Source of the DNA: Amoebidium appalachense
Taxonomy: Eukaryota > Ichthyosporea
DNA: 64,000 nt
NCBI GenBank assembly: GCA_963693365.1
Contig: CAVNZM010000005.1
Coordinates: 8,556,001 to 8,620,000 of the forward strand
Direction: 5' to 3'
Below are positions 1 through 23,211 of the stretch, in pieces; the stretch's first letter is position 1, and every line of letters starts with the position of its first letter. A program made the translations under genes and the position numbers. The notes below the pieces were generated by a model. The model saw only the letters and a program-made list of their open reading frames with translations, ran no database searches and was not told the origin of the DNA.

Positions 1-50
1 TTATAATAATAATAATAATAATAGTAATAATAGTAGTAGTAGTAGTACTA

Positions 51-110
<60 letters not shown>

Positions 111-140
111 GTAATAACAGTAATAGTAACAGTAATAGTC
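1..140. repeat. Trinucleotide microsatellite (TAA/TAG/GAT)n
   Basis: TAA, TAG and then about nineteen ATG/GAT units run without interruption from 51 to about 108, followed by degenerate AAT/GAT steps. An apparent methionine homopolymer can be read through it, but this is only a reading of the GAT repeat. Confidence 0.95.
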
Positions 141-271
141 AAAATGACAATGATAATGATAATGATAAAATTAAATATCACACAGAGCTTTGCGCCGCCA
201 ACCGGTGCCCGATTACGGTCATCCATCAGCCAGGGCATGCCAAAACCCCAGCAGGAGTAGGTGCTCCCTTC

Positions 272-305
<34 letters not shown>

Positions 306-607
306 AATCCATTCGTTGTGTGTGATGTGTCGGTGTGTGTGTGTGTGCGGGAGGGGGGAGGAGGGGGGGGGAAGGTTGGGGGGAGGGGGGAATGAACACA
401 TTCAAGATGTTTGCTTTTTTCTTTTTTTTTCTTTTTTTTTTCTCTTTGCGTCTCATGTAAGTGACTGGCACCACATCACCTTCTTTTGGAATCATGCATG
501 GTGTGCACCACAAGCGGCAGGTGCTGGCTGGTGCATGAACACTAACGCCCCAGATTGTCTTGCGACAGGTCTCGGGCTGCTGACTGGTGCATTAAAACCT
601 AACACAG
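141..607. other. Presumed intron sequence upstream of the first visible Sec8 exon
   Basis: This stretch contains a G run at 277-302, GT-rich and G-rich simple sequence, and a T-rich tract at 415-445. It ends in AACACAG, used as the acceptor of the exon starting at 608. I see no supported exon here. Confidence 0.5.
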
Positions 608-904
608 GGCGCTGATTGGAGCGTACGAGAAATTCCAGGTGCTGGCGGACATGTGCCTGCTCAACCTGCGGATGGAGCTGCGGTGCCAGTGCTACTACTA
701 TCTGATCACGGTGCTGCAGAAGGTGGGGGAAGGATTCCTCTTGATGTCCTTTTTGTTTTGGGTTTTCCCTTTCTTTTTTCTTTTTCTTTTTTTTCCCTTT
801 GTTTCTTTCTTTTTTTTTTTTTTTTTTTTTTTTTTTGTGGTGGTAGTGGGGAGGGGGGTGGGGGGGCAAGGATTCACCGTTATGTCCTTTAGGGGAGGAA
901 AAAG

Positions 905-940
<36 letters not shown>

Positions 941-1021
941 GATGGATTGTGGGGAACCTCTTCTTGTGTGTCTGTTTGTTTGGTTTGGATTCTTGCAAGC
1001 GGGCGGGGGAGAGAAACGAGG

Positions 1022-1059
<38 letters not shown>

Positions 1060-1340
1060 ATCTCACAGTGCAGGGATATGGGCCTGTGATTGTTTCAACT
1101 TTTAGGTCAGTGATGTGGCTGTGTGGTGCCCATGCCCTTGCATTTCCATGCCAAACGCCCCCCCTGAAAAAGAACATTTTCATATGATACACTGACACAC
1201 ACACCTTTTGCCTCTCCCCCCCCCCCCCCCCCCCCAAACACACACACACAAACCACACACACATACACATGCTCTCACGTGTGTGCACCCCGTTCCCCCC
1301 CTCTCCCCCCCAAAAAACAAACTTAACACATGTGAGCGCG

Positions 1341-1411
<71 letters not shown>

Positions 1412-1657
1412 CACACACACACACACGACACACACACACACCCATTAGTCCGTGTACGAGCTAGAGGAGGAGGCACTGCAGCCAGACCCCAATGTGGTGC
1501 AACTCAACGACACACTGTGCGCAATAGAGGACTCGGTGGCTAGCAGCCTGCCTCCGATCAAAGTCGAGTATGCACATGAACCCCCTCCTCTCCCCCTCCC
1601 CCCTCCCCCCTCCCCCTTCCCCCCCCCCCCAAACACACACACACAGACACACACACA

Positions 1658-1708
<51 letters not shown>

Positions 1709-2745
1709 CCAACCCTCTAATGCATACCCCTCCCCCTCCGCTCCTCCTCCCCCCCTCCCCCCCTCCCCCCCCCCCCCCCCCCCCCCCCCGGGCGGAGAAT
1801 GGGCTTGAATTACACAATGCAACTCTTTTGTGTGTACTCTTTTTTTTTGCAGATCTGGATTGTCTTCTCCGGTAATATTGTGTACTTCGTACTCTGTAAA
1901 ACTGTCCCCCCTTCCCCCCCCCCCCCCCCTCCCCCGGCCACCCCCCCACTCTTGATGGTGGGCTCTGTTCAAATAAAATCTGCCTGCACAGCTATAGAGA
2001 TTTTGTCCCTTGTGTTTTGTATCTTTATGCAGTTTTTCTTTCACATACCCCGCCATCTAACCTACACAACAACCCACATCCGCATACTCACACATGTGCA
2101 TGCAACATGCACCGAACGTTCAATACATACGCACACATCCACATCTCGTACACACAAACACACGTACGTGTACGCGTACATACAAAAACGTAAACACACG
2201 TACGTGTACGCGTACATACAAAAACGTAAACACACGTACACGCCCACACGCACGTGCAGTTTTTCTTTGACCGTCTGGGGCACCTGATGTGCCAGATCCT
2301 CATGCACACACATACACACACGAACACCTACACACATAGGCACACTCATGTGCACACGTGCAAGTGTACACGAACAAACACACGTACACGTACACGTACA
2401 CGTACACACGTACACACGTACACGTACACACGTACAGGTTCATCTTTGACCGTCTGGGCCAGCTGATGTGCCAGATCCTCATGTGCTACGTCAACCAGAT
2501 CAAGCGCATCAACGACAAAGGCGTCAGCAAGATGGTCAGGAACATACTGGGCCTGAGGCAGAACCTCACAAACATCACTCTCAGCCACAGGTGCACTTGG
2601 TTTTCGTGATTTTCTATTTGTTTGTTTTTTCTCCTCCCATTTTTTGTGTGTTGTTGTTTTATTGTTTGTTTGGTTGGTTGGTTGGTTGGTTGGTTGGTTG
2701 GTTGGTTGGTTGGCCGGGGGGGAGGGGAAAGGGGGAGGGGGGGGT

Positions 2746-2818
<73 letters not shown>

Positions 2819-3081
2819 GAGGAACTGGCAAACGATGGGAAGCAAAGGTCAACACTTCAATTCTCTAATGTGCTCAGGAGGAAGCTAGGCTTGAACACTT
2901 CAAAAAAACCTCTCCCTCCCTCCCCAGGGGTGGTTATTTGTAAAGGGGGGGGGGGGGGGGGAGGGGGGAGAAGAGGGGTTGGAGTATTACTGACTCGAGA
3001 CATCCTGCAGTGCGGACTTTGAGAGAGCCATCCACTTCTATGAGCTACTTTATCTGTCTATGGAGGTAGGGTGCCTGAGAT

Positions 3082-3138
<57 letters not shown>

Positions 3139-3438
3139 GGGGGGGAGGGGGGGGGCGAGGGCGAAGGTACAAAATGCGTAGATAGATGGGTGTGAGGTTG
3201 AATTTTACGGTATAGAATATGATGTGTGTGTTTGGTTGCCCTTGGGTTTTGGCGATTTCGATGCCCAGTTGAACGGAGGCGGGGTTTTCCGGCTGTGGTT
3301 TTTGTTGTTAACACCTTTTATGGTTTGTTTTGATATGGGGACTTGGTGTGGATAGGTGGGGTGGCTGTGGGCGTGAATGGGGGCAGATAGGTCGGTAGAG
3401 GTGTAGGTGGATGGGTGAGGGCACGTGCGTGCGTGCGG

Positions 3439-3470
<32 letters not shown>

Positions 3471-3866
3471 GTGTGTGTGTGTGTGTATTTGTGTGTTTGT
3501 ACGTCTTTGATGATCTAGATAATGGGGTGATGACTCCCTAGGGAGGAGGAAGAGGGGGGGGCAGGGGGGGGGGGGGGGGGGGGGAGGGTTATGTGAACAT
3601 GTTCATATACTCAATTCACGGTGGATGTTGGGGGTTTTCAGGAAATTTTGGAGCAAGACCTGGAGGGAAGCAAGGCGCCCGTACTTCTCCTGGAGGAGTA
3701 CATGCGCATCTTTGTGGTCTTAAAGCAACAGAGCGCCGCGGCGGCTAAGAAGTATCCCGATTTGGTAACGCGCCTAAAAAAGGCAATGGTGGCTAATCGG
3801 AAGCGGTCGTCTAGCTCGGCCCTTCCATCCACATCCGTCGAGTATACCACCCCGGCCGACGCATAA
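608..3866 (+). CDS. EXOC4: Exocyst complex subunit Sec8 (EXOC4), C-terminal part, 5' end outside window
   Basis: Five plus-strand exons are inferred: 608-722, 1449-1567, 2438-2590, 3011-3065 and 3642-3866 (stop TAA 3864-3866). All have GT/AG borders and phases that join in one frame to give 221 residues. They read in the order of the Sec8 C-terminus: AYEKFQVLADMCLLNLRMEL, then a segment with LNDTLCAIEDS, then FIFDRLGQLM...NILGLRQNLTNITLSH, then DFERAIHFYELLYLS, ending in a basic/serine-rich tail. The LRQNLTNIT block and the preceding FDRLG.L pattern match animal EXOC4. Sec8 is part of the octameric exocyst that tethers secretory vesicles to the plasma membrane. The upstream three quarters of the protein are missing because the window starts inside the gene. 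The exon at 2438 has a decayed partial copy of itself 184 bp upstream. Exon borders are predicted by eye; the family call is firm. Confidence 0.87.
2028..2302 (+). pseudogene. Decayed partial copies of the Sec8 exon start
   Basis: Positions 2252-2302 repeat the acceptor and first 48 bases of the exon at 2438, and would read FFFDRLGHLMCQILM instead of FIFDRLGQLMCQILM. The copy runs straight into CA repeat and has lost the base needed for correct phase. A shorter copy of only the junction (gcagtttttcttt) sits at about 2031-2045. Both are probably non-functional, although the longer one still has an AG acceptor. Confidence 0.7.
2158..2230. repeat. Two tandem copies of a 36-bp ACGT-rich unit
   Basis: Two adjacent 36-bp units, each containing cgtacgtgtacgcgtacat and then acaaaaacgtaa, are identical. 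They lie just before the decayed Sec8 exon copy, inside a CA/CG-rich intron. Confidence 0.85.
2731..3158. repeat. Long poly-G tracts in Sec8 introns
   Basis: A nearly pure G run covers about 2742-2817, a short one 2946-2961, and another about 3086-3137. A (GGTT)n tract precedes the first at 2670-2714. They flank the 55-bp exon at 3011-3065 on both sides. Confidence 0.95.
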
Positions 3867-4595
3867 GCTACGTTTTCTTTTTTCTTTTTTTTTTCTTTCT
3901 TTCTTTTTTTTTTTTTGTGGTGGTGGTGGTGGTGGTGGTTGGTTGGTTGGTTGGTTGTTTTTTTTGGGGGGGGGGGGGAGGGGGGAGGGGGAGGGGTCAT
4001 GTTCATGCAACGGTATGTGGTTATTTACTTTGTTAAATATAAGTATATAAGCCACACCGTATTCTAGTGTGTAGTTTCGGTATTAGATTTCAGAGGCATA
4101 AATACTGTTTAGACACAGTGAAACGTCCCCGCACGTACAGGAATTCGTATAGTAGCTGTGTATGTGGATCGTCATGTGCACGTATGTGCATACACTTACA
4201 TCTATGTCAATGTAACATGAACATTTAAGTATAAAATGAATGAACCTCGGTAATAATCATACAAGCAAAGATGGTTACCATCACCACTATCAGGTCACTT
4301 TTGTGCTTGTGAACATGATAGTGTTAGCTTTGCCTTCGTAAAGGCGGGGGGGGGGGGGGGTATTTGTCGCTTGGCGCCCTGTAGGCTTTTTATGTTTTTA
4401 GCATCACCTAAATAAAAGACCCAGTTGAACTGAATGCTGTGGGTATCCTCCCCCCTCCCCCCCCGGGGACCCCTCTCACGTACTTGCACACACGCACACA
4501 TGCACACACGCGCGCGCGCACGGACACACACACACACACCGTCACACCTACTATGCACCCACCTGCCCCACTTGGCCACCTCACACACAAACCAT

Positions 4596-4638
<43 letters not shown>

Positions 4639-4913
4639 CGCACACACACACACCACATCCATACCACACATAAACACACACCCACACACCACATCCATAC
4701 TCTCACACACGTGGCAAACACACTCAAATACACCTGCCAATCCGAGTAAAAGGCTCCTCCCGAGTCCCTTTCCTCCCCCCATCCCTCCCAACCCGCACAC
4801 ACACACACACAACACACGCGTGTGTAGTACTGCGCCTACATGTGTACACAGCCACACACGGTGACAGGGCTCACCCCAAACACGATCGCGAATATACAGC
4901 TTCCAAACCCTCC

Positions 4914-4948
<35 letters not shown>

Positions 4949-5795
4949 CCTTCCTCCCTCCCGCCGCCCCCGCCCCCCCACCCCGGCCTTGGGGGCGGCT
5001 CCTAAGTCCAGGCCAGATCGCCGTTTCTAGACCTTATCATGATCATGATGAGGGCCCGCACAGCTAGTATTAGCTGCATAGCCTGCAGCGCTAAGCTCGG
5101 CCCGGAGTGGGCGCCACTATCACGCCAGTGTCCTGCTTGAAAAGTTTTGGGGGAAAAAAAAAAAACGGACAATGCCGCACATTTGCTATTCACACTTGCA
5201 TTGCAGTAGAAAATCAGGATCAATAACGATCTGGGTGGTTGTACAGTCGATTCATTCCGGCCATGTGATCATGGCTGTGAGCATGGCATGTGAGCGGCAC
5301 GTGCAGTGGGCGTACCGCGTCGGGGATCGAAGAAATTTGAATTTTCCGCCCGTCGTTGAGCCAATCATTACGTTTCACTGGTTCCAGTGTGACCAGATCC
5401 GCCAATACTTATCTTGATGCTCCCTAGTCGAATGAAATCGCGGTATCCTTTTTTATTGTGAACTATATTTAGGTAGCTTAACCTTAATGTGAGTGGTGTT
5501 TTACACCCACAAGATCGATGATAGTGATTTCGGTTGGTAAGGCCAGCTTTTCATCGTTTTGATTGGGTCTTTATCAGTCCCTTTGAATTACCATCTGAAT
5601 CTGGGTTCAGCATATAAATTTGCGGACGCACGCTCATAACGACATCAAACTCACTTTCCGCACTTCCCTAGAACAAGAACAACAGGGACAATAAAAAAGC
5701 CAAATCAACCATTCTTTTTCTTGTTTAACATCCATCTTTCTGCACTTCCTCTTCCTCCTTCGCTTCTACAAAGCAATCACAGCACAAAACACAAA
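3867..5795. other. Intergenic region downstream of Sec8
   Basis: The region starts with T-rich, (GGT)n and (GGTT)n sequence and a T-then-G junction (3957-3979). An AATAAA at 4410-4415 could be the Sec8 polyadenylation signal. CA-rich simple sequence fills 4480-4860 and a C run covers 4915-4945. From 5000 to 5600 the DNA is unique-looking and of balanced composition, but no reading frame there looks coding. Confidence 0.6.
5613..5618 (+). promoter_or_regulatory. TATA-box candidate of the intronless membrane-protein gene
   Basis: TATAAA lies 178 bp before the proposed start codon at 5796, in otherwise AT-moderate DNA, and is followed by a C/A-rich leader without ATG until 5721. The position is plausible for a core promoter plus 5' UTR; there is no other support. 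Confidence 0.4.
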
Positions 5796-6443
5796 ATGGC
5801 AAACACAACCACTTACACCTTTGGACACTTCCGTCTTGCCCAGTTCTTCTTCGCTCTTGTCTCCCTTTTCACTCTCTGCACATCAACTCAAGCCCACGTT
5901 AAAAGAGCGGAAATCGAACCGTTTTTTGACGACGTCAGCTATATTCCCGAGCAGACACCCCTTCCCAACCACGTTTTCGTTGAACCCACGGCCACCTTCA
6001 TCTACACGTTCACCACCACCGAGAACCCCACACGCACAAACGAGCCCAACCCTCTTCCCATCACCACAACCACCACAACCACTTCCTCCTCTTCCCTCAC
6101 AACAACTCCACAAGGCGACCCCGCGAGCACAGAGGGCATTGCAACCACGGGTCGTTCAGGTTTGGATAACCGCTCAAACGTCCAAGCGAACAACAACACA
6201 AGCACGAACATAGGGATTACTTTTGCTGTGCTTGGTGCTGTTGCTGGTGCCTGTCTTGTTGCCGGTGCTGTTGTTGCCTACCACAGACGTGTTTTCACTT
6301 CCCCTCCAAGGGGAAACGCAAAGGTGGAAAACGCAATTGAAACGGCGAGTGTTGTGCACAGAAACAGCCAGTTTAGGCCGGCAACCACCACGTTTGAGAA
6401 TCCTATTCATGTCATGGGAGCGGGTGAGGTGGTGCCTGAATGA
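5796..6443 (+). CDS. Predicted type I single-pass membrane protein, Ser/Thr-rich, family unknown
   Basis: An uninterrupted frame of 215 codons. I chose ATG 5796 (context acaaaATGGCA) rather than the in-frame ATG at 5721, because the signal peptide then starts at the N-terminus. Residues 1-33 form a signal peptide (hydrophobic core FFFALVSLFTL, likely cleavage after STQA). Residues about 34-138 are an extracellular stalk rich in Thr, Pro and Ser, with TTTTTTTSSSS and several N-x-S/T sites, as expected of an O-glycosylated mucin-like stem. Residues about 140-162 are a transmembrane helix rich in Ala, Gly and Val, followed by HRR. The roughly 50-residue cytosolic tail contains TFENPIH, similar to short sorting motifs in receptor tails. 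No introns and little simple sequence, unlike its neighbours. I recognise no family; a surface glycoprotein is an inference from topology. Confidence 0.72.
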   Translation: MANTTTYTFGHFRLAQFFFALVSLFTLCTSTQAHVKRAEIEPFFDDVSYIPEQTPLPNHVFVEPTATFIYTFTTTENPTRTNEPNPLPITTTTTTTSSSSLTTTPQGDPASTEGIATTGRSGLDNRSNVQANNNTSTNIGITFAVLGAVAGACLVAGAVVAYHRRVFTSPPRGNAKVENAIETASVVHRNSQFRPATTTFENPIHVMGAGEVVPE

Positions 6444-7376
6444 AACGAAAAGAGAAAAGAAAGACTTCTTGCACGAACGAACGTTTGATGCGTATGTATA
6501 TGTAGGCAATTGCAATCTAAATCCCCGTAAATGTGGAAACGTGCTTCGAAGAAATCGTGTAAGCTGCTTTACAAGACCAAACGCGTCTGCGTGACTATCT
6601 ACTCTTTCTGCACATTGCTTAGTAGAATTTTGACCAGCTACGATACACTTGTGGACAGAACCAAAGAAACAGTTGCAAGTTGAACATAAAATATACAGTA
6701 TGTGTATACTTAGCTAATATTGCAGCAAGATATCTCTTTATGTGAAGTATTTATGAACGTGTTATGACCTCAGGACATTGCAAAGTGAATTTGTTTTAAA
6801 GTTGAACAGAACTGCCAGGCAAATACAGCATGTTACTTCCGATAATATGGCTTGGTGTTCCCGTGGAACCTGGTTTCTTTCCTACTGTGTTTCTTTAGAA
6901 AAGCTTCGACCTGGGAATGTAATGGACCGAATTGGATAACGGAAATGATATGTGTATAAGCTGCTGAAACAAATTCAGTGACTTGGCACAGGCTGCATCG
7001 AGTGATAAGTCTAACCTGGATAATTCTAAAAAGTTTGAAACCAGAAACTAATCAGATGATAGAATGAATCATGCTGGCCCACACACACGTCCCTACACCT
7101 GCGATCGTGTTGCCAACGATACCTTTAACTTGCATGCATTACTGAAAACAGGTAATTTGAAAGCGTATTTAGATTTGAAACTGAATGACCACCCCATCCC
7201 CCCCCCCCCCCCCCGTCCGTCTCCAAATCCCAGCGTTACTCCATCCATGCAGACTGTTTTCATTCAGTGCCCAGTTTCATCTTTGCTCCCAATGGCATCC
7301 CATCAGATCTGCTTCTCAAGGTTCAAAGTTTCGGAGTAACTGCGATGCCATGCAACTGCTTCCCCCCCCCCCCCCC

Positions 7377-7407
<31 letters not shown>

Positions 7408-7446
7408 TTTCCCCCCCTTTCCCCCCCTCCCCCCCCCCCCCCCCCC

Positions 7447-7483
<37 letters not shown>

Positions 7484-7487
7484 AACG

Positions 7488-7532
<45 letters not shown>

Positions 7533-7798
7533 ATCCGGACCCCATTCATATGCAACTCGCCTCCAATTTGCCCTTTGTAACCACCACTGTCTACGGCAAA
7601 CATTTTCCCAAACACAATTAACGAGTGTGATGTGCACGCACACATTCACCCTTACCCGGTTCGGCCTACCGCCCATGTGCACACAGTGTCGCACACGTGT
7701 TACTGTAACAGTAGTACTACTCACATACACGCGCACTTGCGCGCATGCAACAACTTCATAACTTGAGCATACACATATACAGGTATTCGTATCAACCC

Positions 7799-7829
<31 letters not shown>

Positions 7830-8009
7830 AAAATAAAATAAAATAAAATAAACAAAAATACTGGCAACACTTTGGCAATGTACACCACCATCATAGCAAA
7901 ACACATGCATGTACGGTGCACACACAAATTTTTTTCATCTCGTCACGCAAAACTCGGGTCTCTTGAAACAAACCCTCTTCACCTCCTCCTTCCCTCTCTT
8001 CTCAGGCTG

Positions 8010-8063
<54 letters not shown>

Positions 8064-9409
8064 CTCCCCCCTCCCCCTCCTTTAGGATTGCCCTTCAGAT
8101 CACCTCACCACCAAATTCTCCACTATGCATTCGGAATCTGCTCCTCCCCTCCCCCCCCCCCCCCCCCCCCCCCCCCACCCACCCACACACACACACACAA
8201 CACACACACAGACACACTTAATAAAAAAAAAAAAGAAAGAAAGAAAGAAACGTGGAATTTGCCAGGAAGGTCTGTTACACAAGTTGTTCCAGGCACCCAT
8301 GGTGCACACGTGCAGTTGGGCCACCATTGCATGCAGGACCATGCATATGCTTGGAGTGAGTGCACATGTGTGTGTGTGAGCGGATATCATTTTGGTGTAT
8401 GGCTTTGTGTCAATGCACATGTGCACAGTGATAGTGGCATTTCGGACTGGTTGAGTTTGTAGCGGTGATCATTCCCCTGAAAAGCGCTTTTTTGGTCGTG
8501 AAATTTATATTTCCTGAAAGCTTAATTATAATTTTTACTATACTGTTTTGTAATAATGATAGTCCTGCAGGCAACGCTGCAGCCAAAAAAGTTTTGCCGG
8601 CAAGGTGACAAAACTAACCTTTTATGGTTTGCCACCTGCCAAAAATGGCGCGTAAATATTTGGCTAATTTTGATTGGGTGCCACCTTCCATCATGCTGGT
8701 GTGGGTACTTGCGTGTGTGTGTGTGTATAAGATGAATGCACACTTGCTTGGGTGTGCGAATACGCGTACCACGTGTGCGTGTAACATGATGGCCTCATAC
8801 CAGCGAGTGCATATATACTCTGCGTTCATTTAAACCTGGATCCCGGACCAGAGTGAATGTGGTACGTCTAAGCTTCGCAATCGGTGAGAAAACCCTTAAC
8901 TCGGGTAGGAAAAACGAATGAATTTACACGGGACGAAGAATCTCCGGTTTGGGTCACTAAGATCGATTCGCGACAGCCACAATTTCGGAATTCAAATTTT
9001 ATTACATGATCTCTTTGATGCCAATGCCACACGACATTGAGATTTCGCAGCCATTTCACGACTCGGAGGTCAAAAAACGGGCTCTGGTTGGTTCAGACCA
9101 AAGCAGTTATAATTTCAAGCAACTGATGCACCACCATTATATATGCCTAGCCGTGGTTAAATGCATTTTTTGAAAAATACGGATTAGGCAGCGGTGGTAA
9201 AACCGTGGAGTCTTCATACGGAAATTCAGTTATTATTATTCTACTGTAACACTAAGATAGCATTCTCACCCATAACACGAAACATGTGTGTTTTGTATGC
9301 TATGTAAAAGACCCCTATGCCATATTTGGAGAGATCTTGGTTTGGTATAAAGCGAGAGCTTTTTGCCTGCAGTTGTAGAGGTGTGCGTGCTCGAATCTAT
9401 TTGCGTGTT

Positions 9410-9488
<79 letters not shown>

Positions 9489-9829
9489 CAATCTTTAACG
9501 AAGGTCCCAACTCTCTCTAAGGGAGGAAATCGAGAATACGCAGGGAGGTTATTGGCTCACCAAACTACAAAATAAAACATAAGGGGGACAGCAAATCATT
9601 CGGAAACCATAGACATAAATTCTGAGTTCATCCGAAAATACAGGCGATTTGTACCACACAGCCCAACCTTTACAATTATGGCGAGACTTCTGATCATACT
9701 GTTACAAAACACAGGCCTATTTAGGCCCCACTAGATATCCAGAGTGAGCATACGGAGATGTTTGCCATTACCTCTTTTCTCTTGCTTTCTTTCTTTTCCA
9801 TACTGTTCAAAGCCATACGGAGAGAGAGG

Positions 9830-9868
<39 letters not shown>

Positions 9869-9926
9869 GGAGAGGGAGAGAATGGGGGGAGAGGGAGGGA
9901 ATAGAGAGAGGGGGGGGAGAGAGAGG

Positions 9927-9961
<35 letters not shown>

Positions 9962-10135
9962 GGGGGATCACATTGGCCTTGGGTGGACCGGCAGACACCA
10001 ACAAGGAGAGAAGGAAAGGGGGGGGGGGGGGGGGGAGGCCCATAGGGTGAGGTTGGCATAGACCACAAACAGTGAGAAGACACGGTGTGTCTTTAAGCAT
10101 CCCGGCCCTTAAAGCACACCCCTTTGAGTGCATGC
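6444..10135. other. Intergenic region between the membrane-protein gene and the 3' end of ADA3
   Basis: 6450-7190 is AT-rich unique sequence without a coding-like frame. C runs joined to A runs occur at 7365-7481 and 7797-7833. CA repeat lies at 7493-7530, CT repeat at 8010-8060 and a GT array (with CG start) at 9417-9484. 8450-9410 is unique AT-rich DNA. G/GA-rich tracts fill 9830-10036. I see no gene or RNA gene here. Confidence 0.6.
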
Positions 10136-21225
<11,090 letters not shown>

Positions 21226-22831
21226 TCTCGCTTCTTGGTCTTAGCGAGGAACACTGTCGGTGGGGATTTGTGCTTAATTCCTGGCCACCCATTAACGTGG
21301 TTGGATCATGCACTTATCCAGAAGAACACTCGGCTCTTTACTTCACTTTGCTGGAACGGTGGTCAACACGCGCAAGATCAAGTGTTCCAGCCGGATGTGT
21401 CACGAAGATGTAAGTTAAGATGTTGGCAACCTGCACTGCAAAAAAGGTAAGTGGTTGCCAGAGCAAAGATGCGTGATGTAGATTTGACTGCTCAAAAGAG
21501 TGAAAAATGGTGTTGGGAGAAAACAAATGCCGTTCGCAGGGATAATTGCATTGTCGAAATCCTTCCCAAGCTCACGCCATCCCCCTTTCCTTCCTTCTCA
21601 AGCAAGGTGTATCGCAAGTGATGAGCTAAAAGCAACTAACTGAAACGTGGGGGTGGGCACCACGGGGGGTGGGTGGGGGTGGGGCTAAGAGGGGAGGGAG
21701 GGAGGGGGGGGGGGGGGGGGGAGAACGAAAAGGTTTGAGCGTAAAGGGGATGCAGCCGGGGCGGGCGGAGAGGAGGGGGTGGGGGGCTGGCATGGGGTGG
21801 AGAGGATTTATCTATCCCGTCTCGCCATGCCAAGGGATGTTATGGGCAAGTAAACCGGTGCTCCCCAGTGAATGAAATGTTGTTTACACGTGCGGCCGGC
21901 TCTCAGACTTACTTGAGCTCGGAAACTATTCACATAAGTAGTTCTCACGTACGTATAAGCAGCAAAGAAGCACTAAAGATTAGACGTAAACAGTCACACA
22001 AATGGATCCCAACTTGGAGCTACTTAGAGCCGTGATTGCGATCTACCTATTTCTTTGTATCTTGTGGGATCCTTTTTCCAGCAGCAACTTTATAGAATAT
22101 AGCGTTGTAAAAATGATATAGCATTACACCGGCATAACGAAGTCAAATCACTATAGTAGTAAAAGCTATCGATAAATCCCTCTACATAATCATGCATACT
22201 GTACACGACTACAACTTCGCTGTTTTGGACTTCACGCTGAAAGTGGCGGGCTTTACGAGCCAATCGGCGGATTGAGCCGGCTTTAGGCGAACCAATAGGA
22301 GTCTGTCTACCTTACGTAAGGTGGTGCGCACCTGAAAATCATTTTGCAGGCCCATGATATCTCGGTCACAATCGCATGTTCAAGTGAGTTTTATCAAGGC
22401 TTCGTTTCCCTTCCGTTTGGTATCTGGAGACCTTAAGCTAATGAGAAAGGAAGTATTATAATGCTGAAGCATTTAGACATATTCGCTTAATAAGAACTTT
22501 TTTTTTACAGCGCACAGGAATATAGCCAGCCCCCCCTCCCCCTCCCCCCCCCCCCCCCCCCCCCCCCCCCACCCACACACACCCACCCACCCGCCCACCC
22601 CCCGGGCTATCTTTTTTCAGATTCCTATCCTTGTTAGCCACTAAAATCTAGCCTTCAAATCGTGTTTTATAGTGAAGGATCTTAATCCTGCATGACCCCT
22701 GTAAGGCTATCTATCCATGATACGTGTTGGTGATGTACTGTGGTGACATAGCCTGTCACCCCGGCATAGCCCCCCCCCCCCCCCCCCCTCCCCCCCCCCT
22801 TCCTCCCCCTCTCCCCACCGGGACGACAGCA
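21226..22831. other. Upstream region of ADA3
   Basis: Mostly unique sequence of mixed composition, with one G-rich tract at 21663-21721 and a C run at 22527-22570. It should contain the ADA3 promoter. I see no TATA box at a convincing distance and no coding frame. Confidence 0.5.
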
Positions 22832-23173
22832 TTGCGGAGGGGCGTCTGCGGAGGGGTCATTTTTTACCCCTCCGCAAAGTCACCCCCTCCGCGCACTTGC
22901 GGAGGGGTGCGGAGGGGTTTTCATGAACTTGCGGAGGGGTTTGACGGTTTTGCGGAGGGGTAAAAGTTAGGTTGCGGAGGGGTTTTCTTACTTTGCGGAG
23001 GGGTGGACCCCTCTGCACCCCAGAAGTTACCCCCTCGGCACACCCCCATCGATAGTGCAATCCTCCGCGAGTGTCAGAATTCACGAAGCAGAGGGGTTTC
23101 AAGGAAGGGTGCCAAAAAAAACGACTCTGCGGAGGGGTTCAAAAATATATGGAAAGTCCACTGCAGAGGGGTG

Positions 23174-23211
<38 letters not shown>

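Noticed and set aside
51-260. Protein starting with about nineteen methionines
   Set aside because: It is a direct reading of a GAT/ATG trinucleotide repeat with no conserved sequence after it.
1852-1872. Small exon in a Sec8 intron (TTGCAG...CTCCGGTAATA)
   Set aside because: Good splice signals, but the sequence looks like a fragment of the poly-C-tailed element, and the Sec8 reading frame and homology join directly from 1567 to 2438.
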